A DNA stretch of 64,000 nucleotides from Lachnospiraceae bacterium (lineage in GTDB: Bacteria > Bacillota > Clostridia > Lachnospirales > Lachnospiraceae), in contig JAETRD010000012.1 of assembly GCA_021770345.1 (NCBI GenBank), forward strand, positions 62,001 through 126,000, read 5' to 3'. The position numbers and the translations under genes were made by a program. The notes beneath the pieces are model-generated. The model saw only the letters and a list, made by a program, of their open reading frames with translations. It was not told the origin of the DNA and made no database searches. Below, piece after piece: positions 51,639-60,413 of the stretch; position 1 is the stretch's first letter, and each line of letters starts with the position of its first letter.

Positions 51639-51686
51639 CGGTACGGGTAAACCCCGTACCGCCCATACTTAAATAACCTGATTTAC
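51639..51686. repeat. 48-bp direct repeat, left copy
   Basis: Identical to 52703-52750. It opens with a hairpin (CGGTACGGG / CCCGTACCG, TAAAC loop) and ends in an AT-rich tail (TTAAATAACCTGATTTAC). The two copies bracket the three-gene DUF3990 cassette. Confidence 0.93.
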
Positions 51687-51698
51687 AGTGTACCGGCC

Positions 51699-51911
51699 TC
51701 AGGCCATAGCCTGCACGCATGCTTCGATATACAGATCAATGTCCGCAATGATATAATTTGTGCCTGTCGTGTGCAGAGCTTCATAGCAGGAGTAAAGATA
51801 TTCCCAAATCCTGTAACGGCTAAACAATTCTGCAAGCTGTTTGCCTGTCAGGTGCTTTGCCAGCTTATATTGCTCGGCACAGAAAATCATAAATTTCCCC
51901 TGTCTGCTCAT
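51699..51911 (-). CDS. DUF3791-like small protein
   Basis: A 70-residue protein, the last gene of the cassette. The sequence (FMIFCAEQYKLAKHLTGKQL, LFSRYRIWEYLYSCYEALHT, YIIADIDLYI) fits the DUF3791 family that accompanies DUF3990. ATG 51911 has GGAGG seven bases upstream; the stop of the preceding gene overlaps its ribosome region. It may be an antitoxin or accessory partner; function is not established. Confidence 0.7.
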   Translation of the reverse strand: MSRQGKFMIFCAEQYKLAKHLTGKQLAELFSRYRIWEYLYSCYEALHTTGTNYIIADIDLYIEACVQAMA

Positions 51912-51913
51912 AC

Positions 51914-52153
51914 TCAAGCCTCCTCCGGCAATTCAAAACCGCCTGTCTTTTTTTCTTCATCAAACAGGTTATAAAGGGTAAGCGGACTGAAATGCCACAG
52001 TTTCGTTTCTTCCTGCTCCAAAAGAGCATAGACCTTTGAACCGTAAAACTCGTTTGAAGCGCTCATTTCATCATACGCATAGTTTTCAGTAATCAGATGA
52101 ACAATCTGTTCAACCAACACGCCCATAACCGCACTAAATTTCTCTGTTCCCAT
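51914..52153 (-). CDS. Small cassette protein of unknown function
   Basis: A 79-residue mostly helical protein (MGVLVEQIVHLITENYAYDE, FYGSKVYALLEQEETKLWHF). No family is recognised with confidence; similar proteins sit between DUF3990 and DUF3791 genes. Its ATG overlaps the DUF3990 stop by one base (TAATG), so the three genes are coupled. Confidence 0.65.
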   Translation of the reverse strand: MGTEKFSAVMGVLVEQIVHLITENYAYDEMSASNEFYGSKVYALLEQEETKLWHFSPLTLYNLFDEEKKTGGFELPEEA

Positions 52154-52644
52154 TACAACTCCTCCTGCGGGACTGTCCCGATAAATTTAAGATAGGAAAG
52201 CGCTTTTTCAGACGACAACACCAACTGATTATACAGTTTTTTGATTTTCAGCGCTTCCAAAGTCTGTTCCTTTGTAAGCACACCGGCCGAATAGAGCGTG
52301 AATGTCGTATAGACATCATCATCCGCAACGGGACCGAAAATGAAGTCGTAAGCTTTCCCCGTGTATTTGCCAGAACGGTTTTCCGATACGAAATCCAACC
52401 ACATCTCGTTTGCACTGTCAAAATGCAAAACGGAACATTCTGCAAATGCACTGATCTCATCAATCTCGTAAACGCTGACAGCTTTTTCACCTTCTTTACG
52501 ACGCTTTAATACCTTATCCGCAAAACCTATTGCCTGTATTTTGTTTGTCGTCGTGTAAAATCCAAAGCCAAAATCAAGAAAACGATTCTGTTCCATCAAT
52601 CTCGGTTTGGAAACGATAATATTACTGCCATGATATAAAATCAT
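52153..52644 (-). CDS. DUF3990 protein, ADP-ribosyltransferase-like
   Basis: A 163-residue protein. The N-terminus has LYHGSNIIVSKP (His-Gly-Ser as in ART/PARP folds), followed by DFGFGFYTTTNKIQA (central Tyr) and a Glu in ANEMWLDFVSENR, a possible H-Y-E triad. DUF3990 is commonly described as ART-like, and such proteins are often toxins that modify nucleic acid or protein. It leads the three-gene cassette between identical 48-bp repeats. The target is unknown. Confidence 0.78.
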   Translation of the reverse strand: MILYHGSNIIVSKPRLMEQNRFLDFGFGFYTTTNKIQAIGFADKVLKRRKEGEKAVSVYEIDEISAFAECSVLHFDSANEMWLDFVSENRSGKYTGKAYDFIFGPVADDDVYTTFTLYSAGVLTKEQTLEALKIKKLYNQLVLSSEKALSYLKFIGTVPQEEL

Positions 52645-52702
52645 ATCCTACCCTCCAATAATTGTTCTATTCAAATAAAAGTCAAAGTTACCTTGTTAAA
52701 GG

Positions 52703-52750
52703 CGGTACGGGTAAACCCCGTACCGCCCATACTTAAATAACCTGATTTAC
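52703..52750. repeat. 48-bp direct repeat, right copy
   Basis: Identical over 48 bp to 51639-51686, 1064 bp apart. Here the hairpin stem extends to 11 bp (GGCGGTACGGG / CCCGTACCGCC). It lies just before the PilZ gene stop. Confidence 0.93.
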
Positions 52751-52752
52751 TT

Positions 52753-53103
52753 TTATGATGTCGCATCCTTATTCCTGTATTCCTCGAATGTCTGATACAC
52801 CCCGATGCGGCATGCGTCATGCTCAAGCATCCCGACAAAAATACCGCCGTAGCGAATAGTATCCGCACCCTTTTCCACCCTTACGACCCGGACAAAGACC
52901 CGAATCACCTCTTTCGTCCAGATCGTGAGATTACAGTCGTACACTGCGTCCAATTCCAATTCACGGTCGCAGGTGAATCCGATTCCCGTCTTCGACAGAT
53001 CACTGACCGAAATCGTCACCCGCTCTCCGCTCTGCCCGTCAATGCGTTTCACCACCAGCTCTGCGGAAAGCTCCGTCCTTACACTGCGTCTTCTCTCCTC
53101 CAT
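52753..53103 (-). CDS. PilZ-domain c-di-GMP receptor
   Basis: A 116-residue single-domain protein. It has the RxxxR motif at the N-terminus (MEERRRSVRTELSAEL) and a D/NxSxxG motif (SVSDLSKTGIGFTC), the two c-di-GMP contacts. ATG 53103 has GGAGG seven bases before it. It lies downstream of the pilus operon genes on the same strand and could link cyclic-di-GMP to pili. Confidence 0.88.
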   Translation of the reverse strand: MEERRRSVRTELSAELVVKRIDGQSGERVTISVSDLSKTGIGFTCDRELELDAVYDCNLTIWTKEVIRVFVRVVRVEKGADTIRYGGIFVGMLEHDACRIGVYQTFEEYRNKDATS

Positions 53104-53289
53104 GTAACCGCCTCCATATACCCCTGATCTATCATATCCGCAAGGCAGATATGCTGCGCGCCGCACTCTGCGGCCGTCCGGCCGTTATCCTGCACGCCGA
53201 TATCCCATGTACAACCCGTACTTATGACATCTGCCTGTTTTTTATAGTATAACACACAACCTTGCAGGCGTACAGCCCGAAAACCGGGT
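53104..53289. other. Gap between PilZ and DnaJ genes
   Basis: 186 bp with a minus-strand TATACTATAAAAAA stretch near 53245 that could serve as a -10 box for the PilZ gene. Nothing else is recognised. Confidence 0.35.
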
Positions 53290-53934
53290 TCAGAACGGAC
53301 GTCCGCAGCAACAACAATTACAGAACATATTCAGCAACAGCATACTTAAGCACCAGTTTCCCGCCCCCGCATAAGGTCTGTCGTAATTGCTGCCCATATT
53401 GCTGTACCAGGTCCCGCCGTACTCGAGATGCTGTGCAAACTGCCGGTATTCCATATTGCTCGGCTCCATCTCCACCGCGCGGGCGGCATGCTCTTTGGCC
53501 ACGATATTGTTTCCGGTTCCCTGATTCGCGATCGCACTGTAATAGTACCAGCGCGCCCGGCGCTCTCCGAACGGAATATCGTTTAAGACATGCAGCGCCT
53601 CCGCATAATGGCGGTTCGCAATGTAGTTTGCAGCCGCCTGCAGCTTCGGTGAATCGTTTCCGCTCTGGTAATAGCCTCTGTTCCCGGCGAACCCGCCGTA
53701 ACCGCCGAACCCGCCGCTCTGCCCGTACGCGCCGCCGTAGCCCTGCTGCTTCTCGCGCATGATCTGGTCGTAGGCCTGCTGCACTTCCTTGAAACGCTCC
53801 TCCGCCTGTGCGCGGTTCGGGTTATTGATATTGGCGTCCGGATGATATTTTCTGCTCAGATTCCGGTATGCCTTTTTTATTTCTTCGTCAGAGGCGCCCG
53901 GCGATATGCCGAGCACCCGATATGGATCCGTCAT
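53290..53934 (-). CDS. J-domain protein with Gly-rich linker
   Basis: A 214-residue co-chaperone. Residues 1-65 are a J domain with KYHPDAN (HPD). A Gly/Tyr-rich linker ([16 protein letters not shown]) leads to a helical TPR-like region. The end is Cys-rich and hydrophobic ([16 protein letters not shown]), which could bind metal or be lipidated. ATG 53934 lies five bases after the DUF5685 stop. It probably delivers clients to DnaK. Confidence 0.88.
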   Translation of the reverse strand: MTDPYRVLGISPGASDEEIKKAYRNLSRKYHPDANINNPNRAQAEERFKEVQQAYDQIMREKQQGYGGAYGQSGGFGGYGGFAGNRGYYQSGNDSPKLQAAANYIANRHYAEALHVLNDIPFGERRARWYYYSAIANQGTGNNIVAKEHAARAVEMEPSNMEYRQFAQHLEYGGTWYSNMGSNYDRPYAGAGNWCLSMLLLNMFCNCCCCGRPF

Positions 53935-53939
53935 AGTTT

Positions 53940-54857
53940 TCACTCTTTCTCAGTCAGTTTCCGTGATTTTCTGTCTCTTTTCCGCTCTGCCGTCTTCGTC
54001 TTTTTTACCTTCTTCGCCTTCTCCTCCAATTTCTTTTTGCGGAGCAGAAGGTATTCAAATTTCGACCACACACCCGAATACAGCACGTTGCGCAGGATAT
54101 CCGCATGCAGCAGAATCGGCAGACGCTCAAAAGACTTCGCGCATTCCGACATCATGCTCGTGAGCAAAAGCCGGCAAAGCGTGTCAAAATCCTCTGCGCT
54201 CTCCTTTACAAGACGGGTCAGAGGATTGTATTCGTTCTTTTTCAGATCCGCATCATAATCCTCGTAAGCATCCATGATGTAGATAAATTTTCCCATATAA
54301 AAACCAAGATTCTTTAATTCCTCACGCCACTCGTCCTCACGCCAGCAGAATACCTCGCCGAGCATCTCGCCGGTCAGCCCCGCCACGGCGTCAAGATTGG
54401 TCTCCCGGTTTTGTTCCGCCTCCTCCGTGCGCCGCATAAATTCCTCGACGGCCCGCACCTGTCTGGGATATTTTCCCATGATGCGGGCATAGTCCCCGTC
54501 AAGCATCTTCGCAAGCGCACGCTTTGTATATGCCCTGTCATCTTTCCAGTCATCAATCAGATTGTGATAGGCCAGAATCACATTCATGTCGGCCGCGTAG
54601 TCCGTCGCCGCATTGATCCGCACCGGACGCTTTTTCGTCGGATGCAGTGCACAGGTAATCATCGCCGTCTCGTCCTCAAGCTCGTAGAGTCCGGTCAAAA
54701 GCACCACCAGAAAAGTCATGTCATAGTTGAGAAGCATCTGCCCCTTTGTCCCGCAGCTCGACTTTAGTCTGCGGCACAGTCCGCAGTAATATGCCTGGTA
54801 GATCTGCCTGTTTTCCTCTGTCATTATCTTCTGATTAATGTTGATATAACCAAACAT
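53940..54857 (-). CDS. DUF5685 family protein
   Basis: A 305-residue mostly helical protein of unknown function. It begins [11 protein letters not shown] and has YCGLCRRLK, which suggests a metal or redox site. Two acidic clusters, [10 protein letters not shown] near residue 101 and [13 protein letters not shown] near 209, are reminiscent of the paired Asp motifs of helical prenyl-transferase folds; this is only a resemblance. The tail is extremely basic. It is paired with the DnaJ gene, as seen in related clostridia. Confidence 0.75.
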   Translation of the reverse strand: MFGYININQKIMTEENRQIYQAYYCGLCRRLKSSCGTKGQMLLNYDMTFLVVLLTGLYELEDETAMITCALHPTKKRPVRINAATDYAADMNVILAYHNLIDDWKDDRAYTKRALAKMLDGDYARIMGKYPRQVRAVEEFMRRTEEAEQNRETNLDAVAGLTGEMLGEVFCWREDEWREELKNLGFYMGKFIYIMDAYEDYDADLKKNEYNPLTRLVKESAEDFDTLCRLLLTSMMSECAKSFERLPILLHADILRNVLYSGVWSKFEYLLLRKKKLEEKAKKVKKTKTAERKRDRKSRKLTEKE

Positions 54858-54881
54858 CAGAACCGTCTCCTTTGCGCATGC

Positions 54882-55289
54882 TCAACTTTTCCTGATAAAC
54901 TCCCTGCGGCATTTCGGGCAGGTGATGCAGATCCTGCCTCTGCCCCTCGGCACGCGCACCCGCTGCTTACAACCCGGACACTTATAAAACCGATACTCTC
55001 CGCGCTGTGCGAACCGTTTCTTTGACGCGTCACGCCGCACCGCCATGCGGTAGCGCCAGTTCAAAAACTTCTGATTCTCCCCGTAGCGCTTTGCCGTGTT
55101 CCGCGAGAACATCCGGTACCAGCTATATATGATCAATCCCAGTCCGACCCAGTAAAAGATCCAAAGCGGCGGCAGCGCGCCCGCAAACATCGCTATCACA
55201 AGACAGCCCACCGCAACACCGCTCAAAAGCTTTGACAGCTCATCCGCCCCGTATCTCCCCGTCATAAATTTCTGAAATCTGTCTCTCAT
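54882..55289 (-). CDS. Two-helix membrane protein with C-terminal zinc ribbon
   Basis: A 135-residue protein. Two hydrophobic helices (VAVGCLVIAMFAGALP and LWIFYWVGLGLIIYSWY) are followed by a basic region and a zinc ribbon (YKCPGCKQRVRVPRGRG, then CITCPKCRREF). ATG 55289 has GGAGG seven bases before it. Function unknown; it lies upstream of the DUF5685 and DnaJ genes. Confidence 0.72.
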   Translation of the reverse strand: MRDRFQKFMTGRYGADELSKLLSGVAVGCLVIAMFAGALPPLWIFYWVGLGLIIYSWYRMFSRNTAKRYGENQKFLNWRYRMAVRRDASKKRFAQRGEYRFYKCPGCKQRVRVPRGRGRICITCPKCRREFIRKS

Positions 55290-55406
55290 CACAATCCCTC
55301 CATGAACCCATGTTAAGCCCTGTAAAATAAGCTGTCAACACATCTATTGTCTTTTAAGAAACATTTTAGATTTCATTTGGAATTCGATGCGCACACATAT
55401 CGTCCG

Positions 55407-56453
55407 TCACAGAAACTGCTCGAACTCTTTCCGGTTATTCGTGTACTTAAGGGCCGTCTCCCGCGTGATATACCCCAGCTGCATCAGCCGCTGCAGATCC
55501 ATATTGAGCGTGTGCATGCTGCCTCCCGCCGTCTGCATAACGTTCGGCAGCTGATAGGTCTTACCCTCCCGCATCAGATTCAATGCCGCGTCAACGCCGA
55601 GCAGAATCTCCGTCGCCGCCATCCGCGAGCACCCGTCCACACGCGGGACAAGGCACTGCGTCACGATGCCTTTTAACACGCCGGCAAGCTGGGCGCGCAC
55701 CTGATTTTCCCGCTCACCGGGGCAGGCGTCTATGATGCGGTCAACCGTCTGTGCGGCGCCCGTGGTGTGCAGTGTGGAGAGCACCAGATGCCCGGTCTCC
55801 GCCGCGGTCAGCGCAGCCGAAATCGTCTCGAAATCACGCATTTCCCCGACCAGAATGATATCCGGGTCCTCCCGCAGCGCACTGCGCAGCGCCGAGGCGA
55901 AATCTGCGGTATCCCTGCCGACTTCCCGCTGATGGATCAGCGCCTGTTTTCCCTCGTAGACATACTCGATCGGGTCCTCGATCGTGACGATATGCGCGCT
56001 CCTTGTCCGGTTGATATGCTCCACCATCGCCGCGAGCGTCGTCGATTTCCCGCTTCCGGTCGGCCCCGTCACAAGAATCAGACCGCGCGGCTCCTGCGCC
56101 AGCTCCGTGATCACACGCGGCAGCTGCAGTTCCTCCACAGTCGGAATATGGCCGTTCAGCAGACGTATCGTCGCCGCGAGCTTTCCCTGCTGCCGAAACA
56201 CATTTACCCTCTGCCTGTGACCGTCCGAAGCCGTGACCGCAAAGTCAATGTCCGCGCCCCCGTCGAGTGCGGCCAGCTGCGCCTCGTCCAGCATCCCGCA
56301 CAGCAGCGCGCGCGTCTCCTCCGGGTCCGTCTGCACCTGTGCCTCCCGCAGCGACCCGTGGATGCGGTAGCGCATCGGCATTCCCTCCGTGATGTGAATG
56401 TCGGAGGCCTCCTTTGCCCTCGCATCCCGCATGATCTCATCCATTGTAATCAT
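55407..56453 (-). CDS. pilT: Type IV pilus retraction ATPase PilT
   Basis: A 348-residue hexameric ATPase that powers pilus retraction and twitching. It shows GPTGSGKSTTLAAM (Walker A), the Asp box around TIEDPIEYVYEG, HQREVG and DPDIILVGEMRDFETI (Walker B). ATG 56453 has AGGAGG eight bases upstream. It is the last clear pil gene, 51 bp after pilB. Confidence 0.95.
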   Translation of the reverse strand: MITMDEIMRDARAKEASDIHITEGMPMRYRIHGSLREAQVQTDPEETRALLCGMLDEAQLAALDGGADIDFAVTASDGHRQRVNVFRQQGKLAATIRLLNGHIPTVEELQLPRVITELAQEPRGLILVTGPTGSGKSTTLAAMVEHINRTRSAHIVTIEDPIEYVYEGKQALIHQREVGRDTADFASALRSALREDPDIILVGEMRDFETISAALTAAETGHLVLSTLHTTGAAQTVDRIIDACPGERENQVRAQLAGVLKGIVTQCLVPRVDGCSRMAATEILLGVDAALNLMREGKTYQLPNVMQTAGGSMHTLNMDLQRLMQLGYITRETALKYTNNRKEFEQFL

Positions 56454-56504
56454 ACCGTTTTCCTCCTGTCCCAGACTTCTTACATTTCCGTGCAAAATGC
56501 TGCA

Positions 56505-58184
56505 TTACTCGTATGTAATCTTCAGCAATTCCTCCGTTGTCGTGATCCCGTCTAACACCATCCGGGCTCCGCTCTCCCGAAGCGTCCGCATATTCTGATG
56601 TTTTTTGCCATACGCGACAAGTTCCTCCGTCGTCGCGTGACCCGCGATCATCCGGCGCACCTCGGCGTCCACGGCCAGTACCTCATGGACGGCGATTCTT
56701 CCGCGGTAACCGGTGTGATTGCACTGCGGGCACCCCAGCCCGCGCTTTACCGTGCGTACCTCCGCTCCCAAAAGCCTTCGCTCTTCCTCGGTCGTCTCAA
56801 CCTCCTTCGCACAATTCGGACAAATTTTTCGCATCAGCCGCTGTGCCACGACGCCCACGAGGGAATTGGCAATCAGATAATTTTCAACGCCCATATCCTC
56901 GAGCCGTACCACACTTGACGCAGCGTCGTTCGTGTGCAGTGTGGAGAGCACCATATGCCCTGTGATCGCGGCGCGGACCGAGATCCCCGCCGTCTCCCCG
57001 TCTCTGGTCTCCCCGACCATAATGATATCCGGATCCTGGCGGAGCAGCGCCCGAAGCCCCACCTCAAACGTCAGTCCCGCCACATTGTTGACCTGGGTCT
57101 GGTTGATTCCCGGCACGTTTTTTTCGACCGGGTCTTCGACCGTCGAAATATTGACCATCCGCCTGGACAGATACTCAAGTATCATGTACAGTGTCGTCGA
57201 TTTCCCGCTTCCGGTCGGTCCCGTGATGTAAATGATTCCGTTCGGCACATTGAGCATCGGCGCAAACCGCCGGTATGTCGCATCGTCCATTCCGAACTGT
57301 CCGGAATAGTCGAGCTCCCCGGATGAAGAGAGCACGCGCAGCACCGCTTTTTCTCCGAATACCGTCGGCAGCACCGAAACACGGATATTGATATAATTGT
57401 CCTCGATGCGCACGCGGAAATGGCCGTCCTGCGGGAGGCGTTTCTCCGCGATATCGAGATTTGCCATAATCTTAATGCGGGCAATCAGCGGCTGGTGCAC
57501 GCTCCTCTGGAGTGTCACATACTCCATAATCACACCGTCAATGCGCATCCTCACCTTTGTGTCGGAGTCGAACGGCTCGATATGGATATCGCTGGCATTC
57601 CGCCTTATCGCGCGCTCCACCAGCGTATTGAGCAGATGAATGATCGGGGCCTCGTCGTCCCCCTCCGCATCCAGCTGGTCCAAATTCATGCTCTCGAGCT
57701 CTTCCTCCGCAAAGCCGGCGTTCGCCTGCGTCGCCGCCATCCGGGCGCTTGCCTCCGTAAAATAGTAGGAAATTGCCTGCCGCAGCGCCGCCTCCTCGCC
57801 AAGCTGAATCTGCAGGTAGCAGCCGGTCTGCTGCCGCACCTCCTCCAGCGCAAAATAATTCAGCGGGTCGTTGGTGACAAGGAGCATCGTCCCGTTTTGT
57901 ATGCTCACCGGCAGAAACAGATTTTTTTCCGCCAGTTCCTTATCCACTTTGCTCACCGCCTCAATCTCGATCTGCAGCTGCGCCACATCCACGATTTCCA
58001 GCCCCAGGCGGTTCGCCAGAGCCTCCAGCACCTGATTTTCCTCGACAAACCCAAGCTCCATCAGAATCTGTCCCACCCGCTTGTCGCGGTGTTCCTTCTG
58101 ATAATCAAGCGCCTTTGCCATCTGGGCCGCAGTCACATACCCCATCTCTGTCAGCACGTCGCCGATTCTAAGATTCCCTGCCAA
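56505..58184 (-). CDS. pilB: Type IV pilus assembly ATPase PilB
   Basis: A 559-residue extension ATPase. The N-terminal GspE/MshEN-like domain (RIGDVLTEMGYVTAAQ) is followed by GPTGSGKSTTLYMI, DPDIIMVGETRDGETA and a tetracysteine zinc site (CPNC and GCPQCNHTGYRG). The MshEN-type N-domain can bind cyclic-di-GMP in some bacteria; whether this one does is open. The start is a TTG at 58184 with AAGGAG ten bases before it. Confidence 0.94.
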   Translation of the reverse strand: MAGNLRIGDVLTEMGYVTAAQMAKALDYQKEHRDKRVGQILMELGFVEENQVLEALANRLGLEIVDVAQLQIEIEAVSKVDKELAEKNLFLPVSIQNGTMLLVTNDPLNYFALEEVRQQTGCYLQIQLGEEAALRQAISYYFTEASARMAATQANAGFAEEELESMNLDQLDAEGDDEAPIIHLLNTLVERAIRRNASDIHIEPFDSDTKVRMRIDGVIMEYVTLQRSVHQPLIARIKIMANLDIAEKRLPQDGHFRVRIEDNYINIRVSVLPTVFGEKAVLRVLSSSGELDYSGQFGMDDATYRRFAPMLNVPNGIIYITGPTGSGKSTTLYMILEYLSRRMVNISTVEDPVEKNVPGINQTQVNNVAGLTFEVGLRALLRQDPDIIMVGETRDGETAGISVRAAITGHMVLSTLHTNDAASSVVRLEDMGVENYLIANSLVGVVAQRLMRKICPNCAKEVETTEEERRLLGAEVRTVKRGLGCPQCNHTGYRGRIAVHEVLAVDAEVRRMIAGHATTEELVAYGKKHQNMRTLRESGARMVLDGITTTEELLKITYE

Positions 58185-58202
58185 TCCCTCTTCTCTCCTT
58201 CC

Positions 58203-58973
58203 TCACTTCTGCTCAAGTTCACTGCACATATAGACCGTCAGCACACATTTTAAATTTGTCTGTCCCACCGCTTCTAAATTCTCGCCGGCATAGGTTTCTT
58301 CTTCCAGCTGTGCGGTTTTTATCTGAATCGACGGACAGTTATTCCAGATATCATCCAGGAATGCCATGACGTCGGCCTCGTCCCCGCGCAGGGAAACAGC
58401 GACCTCCACCTGGCGGACATACCCCGTGATCTCCTCCGCCGTCTCGTCCGTCTCCACGGCTTCCGTTCCCGCTGCGGCCGCCTCCGCGAGCGCTTCCGCC
58501 TCTGCGGCGGCGGCTTCCTCCGGATTTATCTCTCCCTCATCCGAAGGCTCTGCTTCCTCCTCGACTCTCGCAGCCTCCGCGTCCCACACGCCGCCCTCGG
58601 AATACAGATACGGATCCGGAATGCGGCTCTCCCCCTCGCCGATGGCAAGGGAGAGCGGAAACAGCCGATGGCGCAGGATCATTCCCGTCACCAGCTCGTC
58701 TAACTCATGGTTTTCGAGTGTCTTATAGTAGGGCGCTTCCAGCGCGCGAAGCTCCCCGTCATATTTCTCCAAGCGCTTCTCCAGCTCCGGAATCCCGTCT
58801 ATCCGGCTCTGCATGGATTTTGCGGCGGCCTCCGCACGCACAAGTGCATCTTCCGCCTCCCGCATCTTTTCCGCCTCGGGCAGAATCAGAAAGCGAACTG
58901 CAAGCACCAGCATCAGTGCGGTAACGGAAATCCTTATCAGCAGGATATCCCTCGGTGTCATCTCTAATTTCAT
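58203..58973 (-). CDS. PilO-like pilus alignment protein with acidic insert
   Basis: A 256-residue inner-membrane protein. It has one N-terminal transmembrane helix (ISVTALMLVLAVRFLIL), a coiled coil to about residue 85 and a C-terminal ferredoxin-like fold. Between them lies a ~45-residue Ala/Glu-rich insert (VEEEAEPSDEGEINPEEAAA and following) that looks flexible. Its ATG overlaps the pilMN stop by four bases. Confidence 0.8.
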   Translation of the reverse strand: MKLEMTPRDILLIRISVTALMLVLAVRFLILPEAEKMREAEDALVRAEAAAKSMQSRIDGIPELEKRLEKYDGELRALEAPYYKTLENHELDELVTGMILRHRLFPLSLAIGEGESRIPDPYLYSEGGVWDAEAARVEEEAEPSDEGEINPEEAAAAEAEALAEAAAAGTEAVETDETAEEITGYVRQVEVAVSLRGDEADVMAFLDDIWNNCPSIQIKTAQLEEETYAGENLEAVGQTNLKCVLTVYMCSELEQK

Positions 58974-60400
58974 TCTGCCTCACCTCCCACGGAAACGCCC
59001 TCCACCGTACACGAAAGCGTCAGCCGGTAATAACTGTCATCATACACATACCCCGTGTAGTCCACGGAGTGAAACAATCCCGTATTCTGCAGCTTTTGTA
59101 CATAGTCGGGAATGTTGATTACCTCCTCGCTGGTGGCCTCGAAATTCAGGATTCCTTTCTCCCTGTCGTAAGACTGAAGCGTGACTGCAATATCCCTTCC
59201 GCCCGCCAGCTCGATTTTATCCGTCACCTCCGTGTCCACCGTCGGATATGTCGCAAGATTTTGCTCCGTATACCGCAGTGAAGATACCGCGTTTGCCATG
59301 CGTTCTTCCGCGTCTTCCAGCGCGCGCACCTTCTGATAGCCGCTCTGCACTTCCTCCGACTGCATCCACTCCCGGATGTCCTCTGTCCGGTTCTCCCGAT
59401 AGACCCGGATTCCGAAAAGAACTCCCGTGACCGCAAGACCGACCGCAAAAACCGCGGCGGGGAACAGCATCTGTCTGCCGAATTGACGCGCAAAGACAAC
59501 GGTATCCGTCTCTTTTTCCACCGGTTTTAAATTCATGTCACGCTGGCCGCGCACCCCGGTCATCATGGCTCCCACACAGGCCATCCAGTCGGATGCATGC
59601 GCTCCGTCCGGAAGCGTGATGCCGCGCTCCGGCTCGAGGCGGTGCGCCGCGAGATTCATCCCGGAAATCCCCTCGAGACTGACCTCAAAATCCGCATCGG
59701 AGCAGCCCGCATAATAGACGTCGGTAATCGGCGCGCCGCTCTTGCTGGCCATTTGGAACTGTAAAATTCCAGAGATATTGCGGATAATCTCCGTTCCGAA
59801 ATCCAGCGTCCCGCGCTCACTGAACAGACGGCTTTTGGTCGAATAGCGGTACTGCCCCTCCTGTGTCAGCACACTGGTCATTCCGCCCTCCTCAAAGAAC
59901 AGAAAGATTGCCGTCTTTTCCCTGTAAGCTCCCAGATTCGTGAGCACGCGAAGATAGCCCTCCATCGGGACCGACACCCCGGCCACCCCGATTCCAAGAC
60001 CGCCCAGCATATCCGAAAACTGCTTTAACACCGTCTCCTCGACACTGCCGCAACACAGGGACATCCCCGTCTTTTCCGCCTCCACCACGGCGTAATCCAT
60101 GATCTCACTTCGAAACGTCTCCTCCATCTCCCGCCTGGCCATTGTATCAAGCTGCTTTCCCTTGGCAAACGGAATCTGTATCATTTTCGTCGAGCACATC
60201 GTCGACGGCAGGATCAGCCGCACCTGGCTCAGATCCATTTTGCCCCGCAGGCCGGCAAGCGCCTCCTTCCACCGGGAAAAAGAATCGCCATAGCCCGTGA
60301 GCAAAATCCGCTCCGCCTGCCGTATGTGCGGCATCCTTCCCTCCTGTCCGGCCGCCGCCAATATCGCCTCTTCCTCAAACACAAGCACTGTCCGGCTCAT
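58970..60400 (-). CDS. PilM-PilN fusion protein
   Basis: A 476-residue protein. The N-terminal ~310 residues resemble the actin-like PilM. A transmembrane helix near residue 325 (LFPAAVFAVGLAVTGVLFGI) is followed by a PilN-like periplasmic coiled coil and ferredoxin fold. In most systems PilM and PilN are separate genes. The fused form would fix their 1:1 ratio. It overlaps pilO and is 13 bp after pilC. Confidence 0.8.
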   Translation of the reverse strand: MSRTVLVFEEEAILAAAGQEGRMPHIRQAERILLTGYGDSFSRWKEALAGLRGKMDLSQVRLILPSTMCSTKMIQIPFAKGKQLDTMARREMEETFRSEIMDYAVVEAEKTGMSLCCGSVEETVLKQFSDMLGGLGIGVAGVSVPMEGYLRVLTNLGAYREKTAIFLFFEEGGMTSVLTQEGQYRYSTKSRLFSERGTLDFGTEIIRNISGILQFQMASKSGAPITDVYYAGCSDADFEVSLEGISGMNLAAHRLEPERGITLPDGAHASDWMACVGAMMTGVRGQRDMNLKPVEKETDTVVFARQFGRQMLFPAAVFAVGLAVTGVLFGIRVYRENRTEDIREWMQSEEVQSGYQKVRALEDAEERMANAVSSLRYTEQNLATYPTVDTEVTDKIELAGGRDIAVTLQSYDREKGILNFEATSEEVINIPDYVQKLQNTGLFHSVDYTGYVYDDSYYRLTLSCTVEGVSVGGEAE

Positions 60401-60413
60401 TCCTCTCCTCCTC

